Under the pieces are notes generated by a model that was given only the letters and a program-made list of their open reading frames with translations, ran no database searches and was not told the origin of the DNA. From Ruminococcaceae bacterium UBA6364 (lineage in GTDB: Bacteria; Bacillota; Clostridia; Oscillospirales; Acutalibacteraceae): DNA of 20,355 nt. Of the stretch, positions 6,969 through 14,782 are shown piece by piece (positions within the stretch are counted from its first letter, which is position 1; each line of letters opens with the position of its first letter). Both the position numbers and the translations under genes were made by a program. The stretch spans positions 1 through 20,355 of the forward strand of contig DJRI01000034.1 in NCBI GenBank assembly GCA_002440045.1, written 5' to 3'.

Positions 6969-6999
6969 AAAAATGCCCCTTCAAACCGCGTTGAAGGGG
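6969..6999 (-). terminator. Rho-independent terminator of the PAP2 gene
   Basis: A perfect 9-bp stem (6976-6984 with 6991-6999) closes a 6-base loop. On the minus strand it is followed by CA and a T5 run (6973-6969). It lies about 14 bases after the PAP2 stop codon. Confidence 0.88.
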
Positions 7000-7012
7000 T
7001 GAAAAATAATTT

Positions 7013-7603
7013 TTATTTTGCCTTTTTTAAGATTTTCGTCTTAATAAACGGAATAACCTTCGGATAAAGCACCTTGTCTATAAGAAGCGTTGCGATAAGT
7101 CCGCCGACTATACCGACGATTATGCCGCCGATTATATCCGTGGGATAGTGAACGTGAACGTAAATTCTCGAAATGCCGATTAAAAGAGCAAGAATCACAG
7201 CTGGAATGCCGTATTTCTTTTTCGCTCTTAAAAGAAGCGGGAACGCCGCACCGAACGACGAAGATGTGTGACCCGAGGGGAACGACCAGCTTGACGGCTT
7301 TTTAACGATGTCCGGGTAATTGAACGCTTCGGGCCAGCCGTCAAAGTTGAAAGGACGGGGGCGCTGAATAAGCTCTTTTAAGCAGATATTGTTAATAAAG
7401 CCCGCAACCGCAAGACCTCCGAGAACATAAACGCCGAATCTGCGCGTTTTTTTCGGAATGAGCAGGCACACGCCGAGAATTATCCAAAAAATGCCGTCGT
7501 CGCCGAGATATGTAATAACAGACATAATTACGTCGAGCACGGGATTCCAAAGCTTTTCAAAAAACTTAAAGACAGCCCAGTCGAAGTTGACTATAAAATC
7601 CAT
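7013..7603 (-). CDS. PAP2-family membrane phosphatase
   Basis: This 196-residue integral membrane phosphatase belongs to the PAP2 superfamily. The three-part active site is complete: KX6RP (Lys76, Arg83-Pro84), PSGH (109-112) and SRX5HX3D (Ser145-Arg146, His152, Asp156). Five to six hydrophobic segments put this site at the outer membrane face. Family members remove phosphate from undecaprenyl pyrophosphate, phosphatidylglycerol phosphate or phosphatidic acid. Undecaprenyl pyrophosphate recycling would fit the cell-wall neighbours, but the sequence does not decide the substrate. The start has AAAGGAG eight bases upstream. It is a single-gene unit with a near-consensus promoter at 7632-7660. 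Confidence 0.92.
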   Translation of the reverse strand: MDFIVNFDWAVFKFFEKLWNPVLDVIMSVITYLGDDGIFWIILGVCLLIPKKTRRFGVYVLGGLAVAGFINNICLKELIQRPRPFNFDGWPEAFNYPDIVKKPSSWSFPSGHTSSSFGAAFPLLLRAKKKYGIPAVILALLIGISRIYVHVHYPTDIIGGIIVGIVGGLIATLLIDKVLYPKVIPFIKTKILKKAK

Positions 7604-7631
7604 AACAGAACTCCTTTACCGATGATTACTT

Positions 7632-7660
7632 ATTGTACTATCTGAAAAGCGAAAAGTCAA
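7632..7660 (-). promoter_or_regulatory. promoter of the PAP2 gene
   Basis: On the minus strand TTGACT (7660-7655), a 17-bp spacer and TACAAT (7637-7632) match the vegetative consensus in five of six bases at each box. The first copy of the 21-bp repeat begins one base beyond the -35 box. Confidence 0.8.
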
Positions 7661-7661
7661 C

Positions 7662-7706
7662 AACGGGTTAAAGTTTTTGATACAAAACGGGTTAAAGTTT
7701 TTGATA
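7662..7706. repeat. tandem 21-bp direct repeat between divergent promoters
   Basis: Two identical 21-bp copies lie at 7662-7682 and 7686-7706, each beginning AACGGGTTAAAG and ending TTTTTGATA, with a 3-base spacer (24-bp period). The first abuts the -35 box of the PAP2 promoter. The second runs into the -10 of the plus-strand promoter. Position suggests a regulator site acting on both promoters; a recent local duplication without function is possible. Confidence 0.85.
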
Positions 7707-7710
7707 TAAT
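7702..7710 (+). promoter_or_regulatory. extended -10 promoter of the GlmU-like/pth/mfd operon
   Basis: TGATATAAT is a perfect extended -10 (TGNTATAAT). No consensus -35 lies 16-18 bases upstream, where the bases are ACAAAA-like, so recognition probably depends on the extended -10 or on an activator at the tandem repeat. The leader of about 60 bases is AT-rich and ends in a GGAGGAG ribosome binding site. Confidence 0.65.
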
Positions 7711-7777
7711 ATAGCTTGAAAAAAAGCATATACTATGATATATTAATTATCTGCAAAAAGACGGAGGAGATGTTAAT

Positions 7778-8479
7778 ATGCTAAATATGACAAACGAACA
7801 AAGACTTTCGGTTATAAACAAGCTTATCGAAAACGGCGTTAAAATCCCTTGTTATGACGGCGTTATTATCGAAGAGAGCGTTACAATCGGCAAGGGCACG
7901 CTCATTTTGCCGAACACTTTAATTCTCGGCTCATCCGTTATAGGCGAAAATGCCGTGATAGGCCCCAATTCATATATATGCGACACAACGGTCGGCAACG
8001 ACACGTCTCTTAACAACACGCAAAGCTTTTCGTCAAAAATAGGGGCGGGCGTTACGGCAGGCCCGTTTGTTCACATAAGACCCGGCTCTTCAATTGCCGA
8101 CAGGGTTCACATAGGCAATTTTGTCGAGGTTAAAAATTCAACCGTTGACGAGGGCAGCAAATTGCCGCATCTGCTTTATGTGGGCGACAGCGACGTCGGC
8201 AAAGACGTTAACTTCGGCTGCGGGTGCGTTACCGTCAATTACGACGGCAGAAACAAATCGCGCACAACGGTTAAAGACGGTGCGTTTATCGGCTGCAACA
8301 CAAATCTTATAGCGCCCGTAACGGTCGGCGAAAACGCCTTCACCGCGGCAGGCTCGACAATAACAAAGGATGTTCCCGATAACGCTCTTGCAATAGCGCG
8401 CGAACGCGAGGTTATAAAAGAAGATTGGGTCAACATTAAAAAGCCGTATAAACGCCAGCACACAGCGGAGAATAAATAA
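7778..8479 (+). CDS. stand-alone GlmU-type left-handed beta-helix acetyltransferase
   Basis: This 233-residue protein matches the C-terminal half of GlmU, which acetylates glucosamine-1-phosphate with acetyl-CoA to give GlcNAc-1-phosphate for peptidoglycan. The pyrophosphorylase half (about 230 residues) is absent. Hexapeptide repeats run from about residue 30 to 200. Residues matching GlmU active-site positions are kept: Arg101 (HIRPG), Lys119 (VEVKNS), His131 and Tyr134 (LPHLLY), and Asn154-Tyr155 (VNYDG). The usual NIGAGT stretch reads NFGCGC here, a modest change. The start has GGAGGAG eight bases upstream, so the N-terminus is not a truncation artefact. It is first in the operon and overlaps pth by TAATG. 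It could be a true split GlmU or an acetyltransferase for another sugar phosphate. Confidence 0.82.
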   Translation: MLNMTNEQRLSVINKLIENGVKIPCYDGVIIEESVTIGKGTLILPNTLILGSSVIGENAVIGPNSYICDTTVGNDTSLNNTQSFSSKIGAGVTAGPFVHIRPGSSIADRVHIGNFVEVKNSTVDEGSKLPHLLYVGDSDVGKDVNFGCGCVTVNYDGRNKSRTTVKDGAFIGCNTNLIAPVTVGENAFTAAGSTITKDVPDNALAIAREREVIKEDWVNIKKPYKRQHTAENK

Positions 8480-9081
8480 TGTTCGGCAAAAAGAAAGAAG
8501 CGGGCGGCTCAACCTATGAATATCTCATAGCAGGTTTGGGCAACCCCGGTGCAAAATACGAAACAACACGCCATAACGCGGGCTTTTTGTGCGTAACAAG
8601 GCTTGAAGACAAATATAATTTCAAGGCGAAAAAGCTCAAATTTCACGCGCTTATCGGCGATACATATATCGGCACTCATCGCTGTATCGTTATGAAGCCG
8701 CAAACCATGATGAACAATTCGGGCGAGGCGATTAAAGAATGTGCCGCATTCTATAAAATTCCGCCTGAAAATATTGTCGTTATTTTTGACGATATTTCGC
8801 TTGAACCCGGGCGCATTCGCATAAGGCGCAAGGGCTCTGCGGGCGGCCACAACGGAATTAAAAGCATAATAGCGCATTTAGGAAGCGAAAATTTTCCGAG
8901 AATAAAGCTCGGCGTGGGTGCAAAGCCTTCCGAAGACAGCGACCTTGCCGATTGGGTGCTCGGCAATTTTCCGAAAGCGGATGTGCCGAAAATGCGCGGC
9001 GCAATAGAAAAAGCCTGCGACGCATTGCCGCTTATTCTCGACGGCGACATTGACGGCGCAATGTCAAAATATAATTCATAA
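8479..9081 (+). CDS. pth: peptidyl-tRNA hydrolase
   Basis: Pth releases peptides from prematurely dropped peptidyl-tRNA so that the tRNA can be reused. The 200-residue product has AGLGNPGAKYETTRHNAGF near the start, with Asn22 and catalytic His32, then KPQTMMNNSG (Asn79), IFDDISLEPG (Asp104) and GSAGGHNGIKSI (Asn125). These are the residues known from E. coli Pth. The N-terminus carries about 12-15 extra residues (MFGKKKEAGGSTYEY) compared with most Pth proteins. The start at 8479 shares its A with the preceding TAA stop, which points to translational coupling. The next in-frame possibilities would cut into the core strand, so this start is preferred. pth next to mfd is a standard arrangement in Bacillota. 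Confidence 0.96.
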   Translation: MFGKKKEAGGSTYEYLIAGLGNPGAKYETTRHNAGFLCVTRLEDKYNFKAKKLKFHALIGDTYIGTHRCIVMKPQTMMNNSGEAIKECAAFYKIPPENIVVIFDDISLEPGRIRIRRKGSAGGHNGIKSIIAHLGSENFPRIKLGVGAKPSEDSDLADWVLGNFPKADVPKMRGAIEKACDALPLILDGDIDGAMSKYNS

Positions 9082-9090
9082 AACAAAAAT

Positions 9091-12000
9091 ATGTCATGTT
9101 ATTCTAAGCTTTTAAAAGACTGTCAGGAATACCTTGATGTTCTTCGGTATATAAATTCAGGCGTGGCGCCCTCGGGTATTACGGGGCTTCCGCCTACGCC
9201 GAAGGCGCATCTTATACATTCGCTTTGCGAGGATACTCTTCGCAGAGCTATTGTCATTTTGCCCTCGGAGGGCGCGGCGACAAAATTCGTTAACGATATT
9301 AACGAGTTTTGCGGCAATAAAGAAAAAGCGTTTCTTTTCCCCGCAAGGGATTATTCTTTTAACAGCCTTGAGAACCGCTCAAAGGAATTTGAGCATATGA
9401 GACTTAAAACGCTCTCGAAAATTGTTGACGGCAGCTATTCCGTTATTGCGTGCAGCGCCGAGGCGGCAATGCAGTTGACCTTGCCTAAAGAAAGCCTTAT
9501 AAAACGCACGCTTAAAATAACCGCCGATTATGAAATTACGCCCGAAAAGCTTGTGGATGTGCTTTTAAAAGCGGGCTTTTCGCGCGCCGATACCGTAGAG
9601 GGTGCGGGGCAGTTTGCACGCCGCGGCGGAATTGTGGACTTTTTCCCGATTAACGCCGAAAATCCCGTAAGAATAGAGCTTTGGGGCGACTGTGTAGACA
9701 CTGTTTCGGAGTTTGACCCGTCAAGCCAGCGCCGCACGGATATTATTGACGAATGCAGAATTTCGCCGTCGTCTGAAATTCTTTTTGACAGCGACGAAGA
9801 GTTTAAAGAAAAGCTTGAAGCCTTTATAAAGGGGCTTTCGGGCAAAGGCTCCAAAAAAGCAAAAGAGACGCTTTTAAAAGACCTTGAGCTTTTAAAAAAC
9901 GGCGTTAAAATCACAAATACCGACAAATATCTTTCGCTCGCCTACAAAAAGCCCGAGTCAATATTTGACTATTGCAAAGACGATATGCTTTTTGTTATTG
10001 AAAGCTCGGCGGTAAAAGACAGCATAAAAAACAACTCAAAGCTTTTAAACGAAGAAATAAAGGCGCAGTTTGAAAACGGCGTGCTCGCTTCGGGGCTTGA
10101 TAAATTTGCGCTGACGCAAAGCGAAATATTTGCCCTTTATGAAGAAAGAAAGGCATTTTATGTGGACTCTCTCCCGCGCGGGAGCTTTGACACGCCCGTA
10201 AAATCGCTTACAACCTTTAACGCACAGCAGCTTCCGACGTGGAACGGAACGCTCCAGGTGCTTCTTGACGATATAAGACCCGCAATTTCAAGGGGCGTAA
10301 AATGCATAATAAACGCCGGCACCGAAAAGGCGGCAAAGTCGCTTTGCGAAGCGCTTGAAAACGAAGATATAAAAGCGCTTTATTTCGGCGTGCTCCCGGC
10401 GGAGTTCCCGCAAAAAACAGTGTCCGTCACGGCGGGCGGCGTCAGCGGCGGCTTTACTTATCCGAAAGAAAAGTTTGAAATAATAACATACGGCAAAGCA
10501 AATTCCGTTTCAAACTCAAAAAGGCGCAAGGCTTTTAAAGCGGCTGACGCGGTGCAAAGTCTTGAAGAGCTTACGCGCGGCGACTATGTTGTGCACGCCG
10601 TTCACGGTATAGGCGTTTTTGAAGGCATTCAGAAGATGGAAGTCGGCGGGCTTATTAAAGACTACATCAAAATAAAATACGACAAGGGCGACGCGCTTTA
10701 TGTTCCCGTAACACAGCTTGACCTTGTTTCAAAATATATAGGCCCGGGCGAAGAGCGCAAAACACTTAAACTGTCGCGGCTCGGCGGCAAGGATTGGGAA
10801 AAAGCAAAGGCGCGCGTAAAAGCCTCGGCAAAAAGTATGGCAAAAGAGCTTATTGCGCTTTATTCAAAGCGCCTTAAAACCGACGGCTTTGCTTTTTCGC
10901 CCGATATTGATATGCAAAGCGATTTTGAGCGCCGCTTTGAGTTTGAAGAGACCGATGACCAGCTTCGCACGGCGGACGAAATAAAGCACGATATGGAAAA
11001 GCCGCATCCTATGGACCGCCTCCTTTGCGGCGACGTCGGCTTCGGCAAAACCGAGGTTGCTTTAAGAGCGGCGTTTAAGTGCATAGCCGACGGCAAACAG
11101 TGCGCAATACTTGTACCGACAACGATACTTGCGCTTCAGCACTATAACACGATAATGCGCCGTTTTGAGGGCTTCCCCGTGAATATAGAAATGCTTTCGC
11201 GTTTTCGCTCGCAAAAGCAGGCGCAAAATATAGTCAAAAAGCTCAAACGCGGCTCAATAGATATAATTGTCGGCACGCACAGGCTTATTTCAAAGGATAT
11301 AAGCTTTAAGGATTTGGGGCTTATAATAATCGACGAAGAACAGCGCTTCGGCGTGGGTCAAAAAGAGCGCTTAAAAGAGCTTTATCCAACGGTCGATTGC
11401 CTTACGCTTTCGGCAACGCCCATACCGAGAACCATGAATATGGCTATGTCAGGCATACGCGATATGTCGGTTATCGAAGAAGCACCGCTTGACCGCTTCC
11501 CGGTGCAGACCTATGTGCTTGAACACGACTGGGGGATTCTCTCGGAGGCTATGAAAAAAGAGCTTAGGCGCGGCGGCCAGGTATATTATCTCCACAACAA
11601 GGTCGAAACGATAGAAAAGACGGCGGCAACCGTCAAAGAGCTTATTCCGGAGGCGAATGTAAGCGTAGCGCACGGCAAAATGAGCGAAGAGGAGCTTTCT
11701 CAGGTGTGGCGCTCGCTTCTTGACGGCGAAACGGATATACTCGTTTGCACAACGATAATCGAAACGGGTGTAGACGTTCCCAATGCCAACACGCTGATAA
11801 TAGAAAACGCCGAAAATCTGGGGCTTGCACAGCTTCACCAGATTCGCGGCAGAGTGGGGCGTTCGTCACGGCGCGGATTTGCATATTTTACGTTCAGGCG
11901 CGACAAAAGCCTTTCAGAAATCGCCACAAAGCGGCTTGAAGCGATAAAGGAATATACAGAGTTCGGCTCTGGCTTCAAAATCGCCATGCGCGACCTTGAG

Positions 12001-12603
12001 ATAAGGGGCGCGGGCGACCTTCTCGGCGCTCAGCAGCACGGCCATATGGAAAGCGTCGGTTATGATATGTATATGCGCCTTTTAAGCGAAGCCGTAAGCG
12101 AAGAAAAGGGCGAAATACCGCCCGAATCTCAAAAGGATTGCCTTATAGACATACGCGTTGACGCGCACATTCCCGAAAGCTATATCGAAAGCCTGCCGCA
12201 AAGGCTTGCTATATATAAACGGATTGCCGATATAAGAACCGAGGAGGACGCCTCGGATTGCTTAGACGAGCTTATTGACAGATACGGCGACCCGCCGAAA
12301 TCCGTTGAGGGACTTATAAAAATTTCACTCTTAAGAAACACCGCTTCAAAGCTCGGCATATACGAAATAGGTCAAAAATCCGACTCTCTGCTTTTGTATT
12401 CGCAGTTAATAGATATGAAAGCAGTGGCGCTTCTCGGCAAAATGCTCAGAGGGCGAATAATGGTTTCGGCAGGCAACAAGCCGTATATTGCGGTTAAAAA
12501 GCTCCCGAAACAAACGCCCATAGACGCTATTGAAGAGGCGTTTGCGGTGATGCTCAAAGCAGTTGAAAATAATGATAAAAACAGCGAAAGCGAGGAATTA
12601 TAA
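9091..12603 (+). CDS. mfd: transcription-repair coupling factor
   Basis: Mfd removes RNA polymerase stalled at DNA damage and recruits UvrA. The 1170-residue product is full length for the family. The UvrB-like module covers about 1-340, including AGQFARRGGIVDFFP. The CarD-like RNA-polymerase-interaction domain is at about 490-560 (RGDYVVHAVHGIGVFEG). Walker A GDVGFGKTE is at about 646-654, the DEEQ box at about 747-750, and the translocation/helicase-VI motif HQIRGRVGRSSRRG starts at about 914. The C-terminal autoinhibitory domain begins at about 1010. It starts 9 bases after pth with no clear ribosome binding site (AACAAAAAT precedes the ATG), so translation may depend on coupling to pth. 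It overlaps the TSCPD gene by TAATG. Confidence 0.97.
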   Translation: MSCYSKLLKDCQEYLDVLRYINSGVAPSGITGLPPTPKAHLIHSLCEDTLRRAIVILPSEGAATKFVNDINEFCGNKEKAFLFPARDYSFNSLENRSKEFEHMRLKTLSKIVDGSYSVIACSAEAAMQLTLPKESLIKRTLKITADYEITPEKLVDVLLKAGFSRADTVEGAGQFARRGGIVDFFPINAENPVRIELWGDCVDTVSEFDPSSQRRTDIIDECRISPSSEILFDSDEEFKEKLEAFIKGLSGKGSKKAKETLLKDLELLKNGVKITNTDKYLSLAYKKPESIFDYCKDDMLFVIESSAVKDSIKNNSKLLNEEIKAQFENGVLASGLDKFALTQSEIFALYEERKAFYVDSLPRGSFDTPVKSLTTFNAQQLPTWNGTLQVLLDDIRPAISRGVKCIINAGTEKAAKSLCEALENEDIKALYFGVLPAEFPQKTVSVTAGGVSGGFTYPKEKFEIITYGKANSVSNSKRRKAFKAADAVQSLEELTRGDYVVHAVHGIGVFEGIQKMEVGGLIKDYIKIKYDKGDALYVPVTQLDLVSKYIGPGEERKTLKLSRLGGKDWEKAKARVKASAKSMAKELIALYSKRLKTDGFAFSPDIDMQSDFERRFEFEETDDQLRTADEIKHDMEKPHPMDRLLCGDVGFGKTEVALRAAFKCIADGKQCAILVPTTILALQHYNTIMRRFEGFPVNIEMLSRFRSQKQAQNIVKKLKRGSIDIIVGTHRLISKDISFKDLGLIIIDEEQRFGVGQKERLKELYPTVDCLTLSATPIPRTMNMAMSGIRDMSVIEEAPLDRFPVQTYVLEHDWGILSEAMKKELRRGGQVYYLHNKVETIEKTAATVKELIPEANVSVAHGKMSEEELSQVWRSLLDGETDILVCTTIIETGVDVPNANTLIIENAENLGLAQLHQIRGRVGRSSRRGFAYFTFRRDKSLSEIATKRLEAIKEYTEFGSGFKIAMRDLEIRGAGDLLGAQQHGHMESVGYDMYMRLLSEAVSEEKGEIPPESQKDCLIDIRVDAHIPESYIESLPQRLAIYKRIADIRTEEDASDCLDELIDRYGDPPKSVEGLIKISLLRNTASKLGIYEIGQKSDSLLLYSQLIDMKAVALLGKMLRGRIMVSAGNKPYIAVKKLPKQTPIDAIEEAFAVMLKAVENNDKNSESEEL

Positions 12604-12854
12604 TGCATTACGATTACAAAACACAGGGAACGTGTTCAAGAACCATCAGCTTTGATATTGAGGACGGCACGGTTAAAAACGTTAAATTCGAGGGCGGCTG
12701 CAACGGCAACCTTAAAGGTATTTCGGCTCTTGCCGAGGGCAAAAAGCCCGAAGAGCTTATAAAATGCCTTGAAGGTATAAAATGCGGATTTAAGCAGACC
12801 TCGTGCCCCGACCAGCTCTCACGCGCGCTCAAATCGGCTCTGGAGGAGAAATAA
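12603..12854 (+). CDS. TSCPD-domain small protein (TIGR03905-like)
   Basis: This 83-residue protein consists of one TSCPD domain, a cysteine-containing module also found at the C-terminus of some vitamin-B12-dependent ribonucleotide reductases. Visible landmarks are GTCSRTISFDI at the start, EGGCNGNLKGISAL in the middle and the name-giving TSCPD at about 67-71. The four or five cysteines suggest metal binding, but the function of stand-alone members is not known to me. The start codon overlaps the mfd stop (TAATG). The end carries the GGAGGAG ribosome binding site of the next gene. Confidence 0.85.
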   Translation: MHYDYKTQGTCSRTISFDIEDGTVKNVKFEGGCNGNLKGISALAEGKKPEELIKCLEGIKCGFKQTSCPDQLSRALKSALEEK

Positions 12855-12855
12855 T

Positions 12856-13572
12856 ATGAAGCTTCTTTTGATGATAGCCGATATAGATGAGTTTGTGCCG
12901 TTCAAAAAATGTGTTGAACGGCGCATTACCGAAGAATTTATTTTCAGGGGAATGCCCGCCTTTAAGTTTTCGCATAAGGGGATTGAGGTCACCGCGCTTT
13001 GCTTCGGCATAGGCAAGGTGAACGCCGCAACAGGCGCGGCGCTTGCTTTGAGCGAGCTTAAATTCGACGGCGTGATAAACACCGGCTGGAGCGGTGCTGT
13101 TTCGGGCGTTGCAAAGGGCGACGTGATTGTCGCAACGTCGTTTGTCGAGTGCGATTTTGATATGACGGCTATCGGCAAGCTGCCCGCACAAAAGCCCGGA
13201 CAGGATGTTTATGTTTATAACGCCTGCGGTTTTATTTATGACGCAGTGGTTAAAGCGAACGAAAAGTCGGAGGACGCCCATGCAAAATTCAAATTCGGCG
13301 CTCTCGGCACAGGCGATATATTCCTTTCGGATAAAAAACTTGCACAGTATTATAAAGAGACTTTCGGCATTAAGGCGTTTGATATGGAAAGCGCCGCGGT
13401 GGCTTCGGTGTGCCGCGTTATGAATACGCCGCTTCTTTGCGCACGGAAAATATCCGACAGCGCGAACGACGCCGCACCGTCGGACTACCGCGAGAGCCTT
13501 TTCAGCGATGAAAACGCGAATGTGTTTTACGACATTGTTTTCAAGGTTCTCGGCGCTTTATGTGAACCGTAA
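12856..13572 (+). CDS. 5'-methylthioadenosine/S-adenosylhomocysteine nucleosidase family protein
   Basis: This 238-residue member of the nucleoside phosphorylase/nucleosidase fold would split methylthioadenosine or S-adenosylhomocysteine to adenine and a thioribose product, recycling by-products of SAM chemistry. The catalytic residues of MTA/SAH nucleosidase can be placed: Glu12, Met177-Glu178 in FDMESAAVASVC, and Asp201 in KISDSANDAA. GIGKVNAATGAA (51-62) is the glycine-rich phosphate/ribose loop. The N-terminal stretch around Glu12 (IADIDEFVPF) differs from the classical AMEEEV, so substrate preference is uncertain. Futalosine hydrolase is a related possibility, but no menaquinone genes are in view. 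The start at 12856 has GGAGGAG eight bases upstream. It is the last gene of the operon. Confidence 0.8.
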   Translation: MKLLLMIADIDEFVPFKKCVERRITEEFIFRGMPAFKFSHKGIEVTALCFGIGKVNAATGAALALSELKFDGVINTGWSGAVSGVAKGDVIVATSFVECDFDMTAIGKLPAQKPGQDVYVYNACGFIYDAVVKANEKSEDAHAKFKFGALGTGDIFLSDKKLAQYYKETFGIKAFDMESAAVASVCRVMNTPLLCARKISDSANDAAPSDYRESLFSDENANVFYDIVFKVLGALCEP

Positions 13573-13577
13573 GCATT

Positions 13578-13630
13578 AAAGCGTTTTGCAGATTGAAAAG
13601 CTTTTGGTGCTTAAATCTGCGCGCTTTTTT
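13578..13630 (+). terminator. terminator of the GlmU-like/pth/mfd operon
   Basis: Arms 13588-13594 (GCAGATT) and 13614-13620 (AATCTGC) pair, with an inner AAGC/GCTT helix and an outer AAAGCG/CGCTTT helix separated by small internal loops. A T6 run follows at 13625-13630. It lies just after the last stop codon of the operon. Confidence 0.8.
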
Positions 13631-13721
13631 CGGCGGTTATTCAAGGGCAAAAGCCGCCGCCCGATATGCTTCGGGAATATTCAATACCATATTATGCGAA
13701 ATTCACGCGAGTGTGTTGAAT
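13631..13721. other. gene-free spacer of the convergent junction
   Basis: Between the two terminators I see nothing with coding character: no ribosome binding site with a plausible frame and no promoter pair. One short 5-bp hairpin (CCCGA/TCGGG around 13660-13675) is present. The sequence could be the remnant of a lost gene, but nothing shows it. Confidence 0.4.
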
Positions 13722-13758
13722 AAAAAATCGGGCTGTAATTTTTACAGTCCGATTTTTT
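13722..13758. terminator. bidirectional Rho-independent terminator
   Basis: A 17-bp stem (13722-13738 with 13742-13758, a single G-U at 13732/13748) closes a 3-base loop. The arms begin with A6 and end with T6, so each strand reads a T-run at the 3' side. It lies between the plus-strand operon and the 3' end of the pseudouridine synthase gene on the minus strand, whose natural terminator it probably is. Confidence 0.9.
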
Positions 13759-13816
13759 GTGATGAAATGTATTTTAGTTGAAAGTTCGTTTTCTGGGGCA
13801 TTTTTTACCGCCGCGT

Positions 13817-14782
13817 TTAGATTTCACCGTTAAAAAACGCATCTTTAAACCACACGTTTTCCACTTCAAATTCTTTTTTGTTAAGATAATTAAGAATGCC
13901 TGCGTCGGTTTTAAAGTCGAAAATAAGCTTATACGAATAAAGAAATTGCTTTTTATATCCGCCGAAGCGCTTGTTTTCGGCGTTTGTGCCGTATTTTCCG
14001 TCGCCGAGAAGCGGGTGGCCGTAAAAGGCAAAGTGCGCTCTTATCTGGTGGGTTCTTCCTGTAAGAAGCTCCACTTCAATAAGCGAAAGTCCGTTTTTAT
14101 AACCGAGCACCCTGTATTTTGTCGAAATGCTTTTGGCGTTTGCGGAAGCACCCTTTGAAACGTAAACCTTGTTTTGCTTTTCGTTTTTTTGAAGACTGTC
14201 TTTAAGAACGCCGCTTTCTTTTTGAAGCTTTCCTATTACAACGCAAAGATAAAGCTTGTGAAGCTCGCGGTTTTTAAGCTTTTCGTTCAAAATTCTTAAA
14301 GCTTCGGCATTTTTTGCGGCAATTATTATTCCCGCGGTGTTTCGGTCTATTCTGTTCACAAGTGCCGGTGCAAACGACATTTCGTTTTCGGGGCAATACT
14401 CGTGCTTTTCATAAAGATAGCGCTTTATTCTTGTTATTGCGGTGTCGTTATATTCGTCGGCGTCGGGGTGCGAAAGAAGCCCGACGGGTTTGTCGGCAAG
14501 CAAAATATTTTCGTCCTCATAAACAATAGAAAGGTTTTTGCCCGCACCCATAAAGTCGTATTTAGGGGCTTTCGGAGCAAAAAATTCGTCGTTTATATAA
14601 AGAGATACGACGTCGCCCTTTTGAAGCTTAAAGCCTATATCGCATTTTTTAGAGTTGACCTTTATTCTTTTGCTTCTTATGTATTTATACATAAGCGACT
14701 TCGGTATAAGCGGAAAAGCCTTTGAGATATATTTGTCGAGCCGCTGATTTGCGTCGTTTTCACCTATAACAAATTCTCTCAT
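13817..14782 (-). CDS. RluA-family pseudouridine synthase
   Basis: The enzyme converts specific uridines in rRNA or tRNA to pseudouridine. The 321-residue product has an S4 RNA-binding domain (about 1-65), then the catalytic domain with motif II VNRIDRNTAG, where Asp146 is the nucleophile, and GRTHQIRAH at 242-250, followed by YGHPLLGDGKYG. Many members read HRLDR in motif II; the Asn-Arg-Ile-Asp-Arg form here keeps the essential Asp and Arg. The S4 domain makes RluC or RluD closer relatives than RluA itself, but the target base cannot be assigned. The gene overlaps the whiA stop by ATGA and is last in the hprK operon. Confidence 0.92.
   Translation of the reverse strand: MREFVIGENDANQRLDKYISKAFPLIPKSLMYKYIRSKRIKVNSKKCDIGFKLQKGDVVSLYINDEFFAPKAPKYDFMGAGKNLSIVYEDENILLADKPVGLLSHPDADEYNDTAITRIKRYLYEKHEYCPENEMSFAPALVNRIDRNTAGIIIAAKNAEALRILNEKLKNRELHKLYLCVVIGKLQKESGVLKDSLQKNEKQNKVYVSKGASANAKSISTKYRVLGYKNGLSLIEVELLTGRTHQIRAHFAFYGHPLLGDGKYGTNAENKRFGGYKKQFLYSYKLIFDFKTDAGILNYLNKKEFEVENVWFKDAFFNGEI

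Noticed and set aside
12829..13281. Long open frame of 150 codons antisense to the nucleosidase gene
   Set aside because: It lies fully opposite a gene with clear catalytic motifs; the length follows from the codon bias of the sense strand, and no ribosome binding site or family motif is visible.
13593..13781. Open frame of 62 codons on the plus strand in the convergent junction
   Set aside because: It starts inside one terminator and runs through the other, has no ribosome binding site, and its composition is not protein-like.
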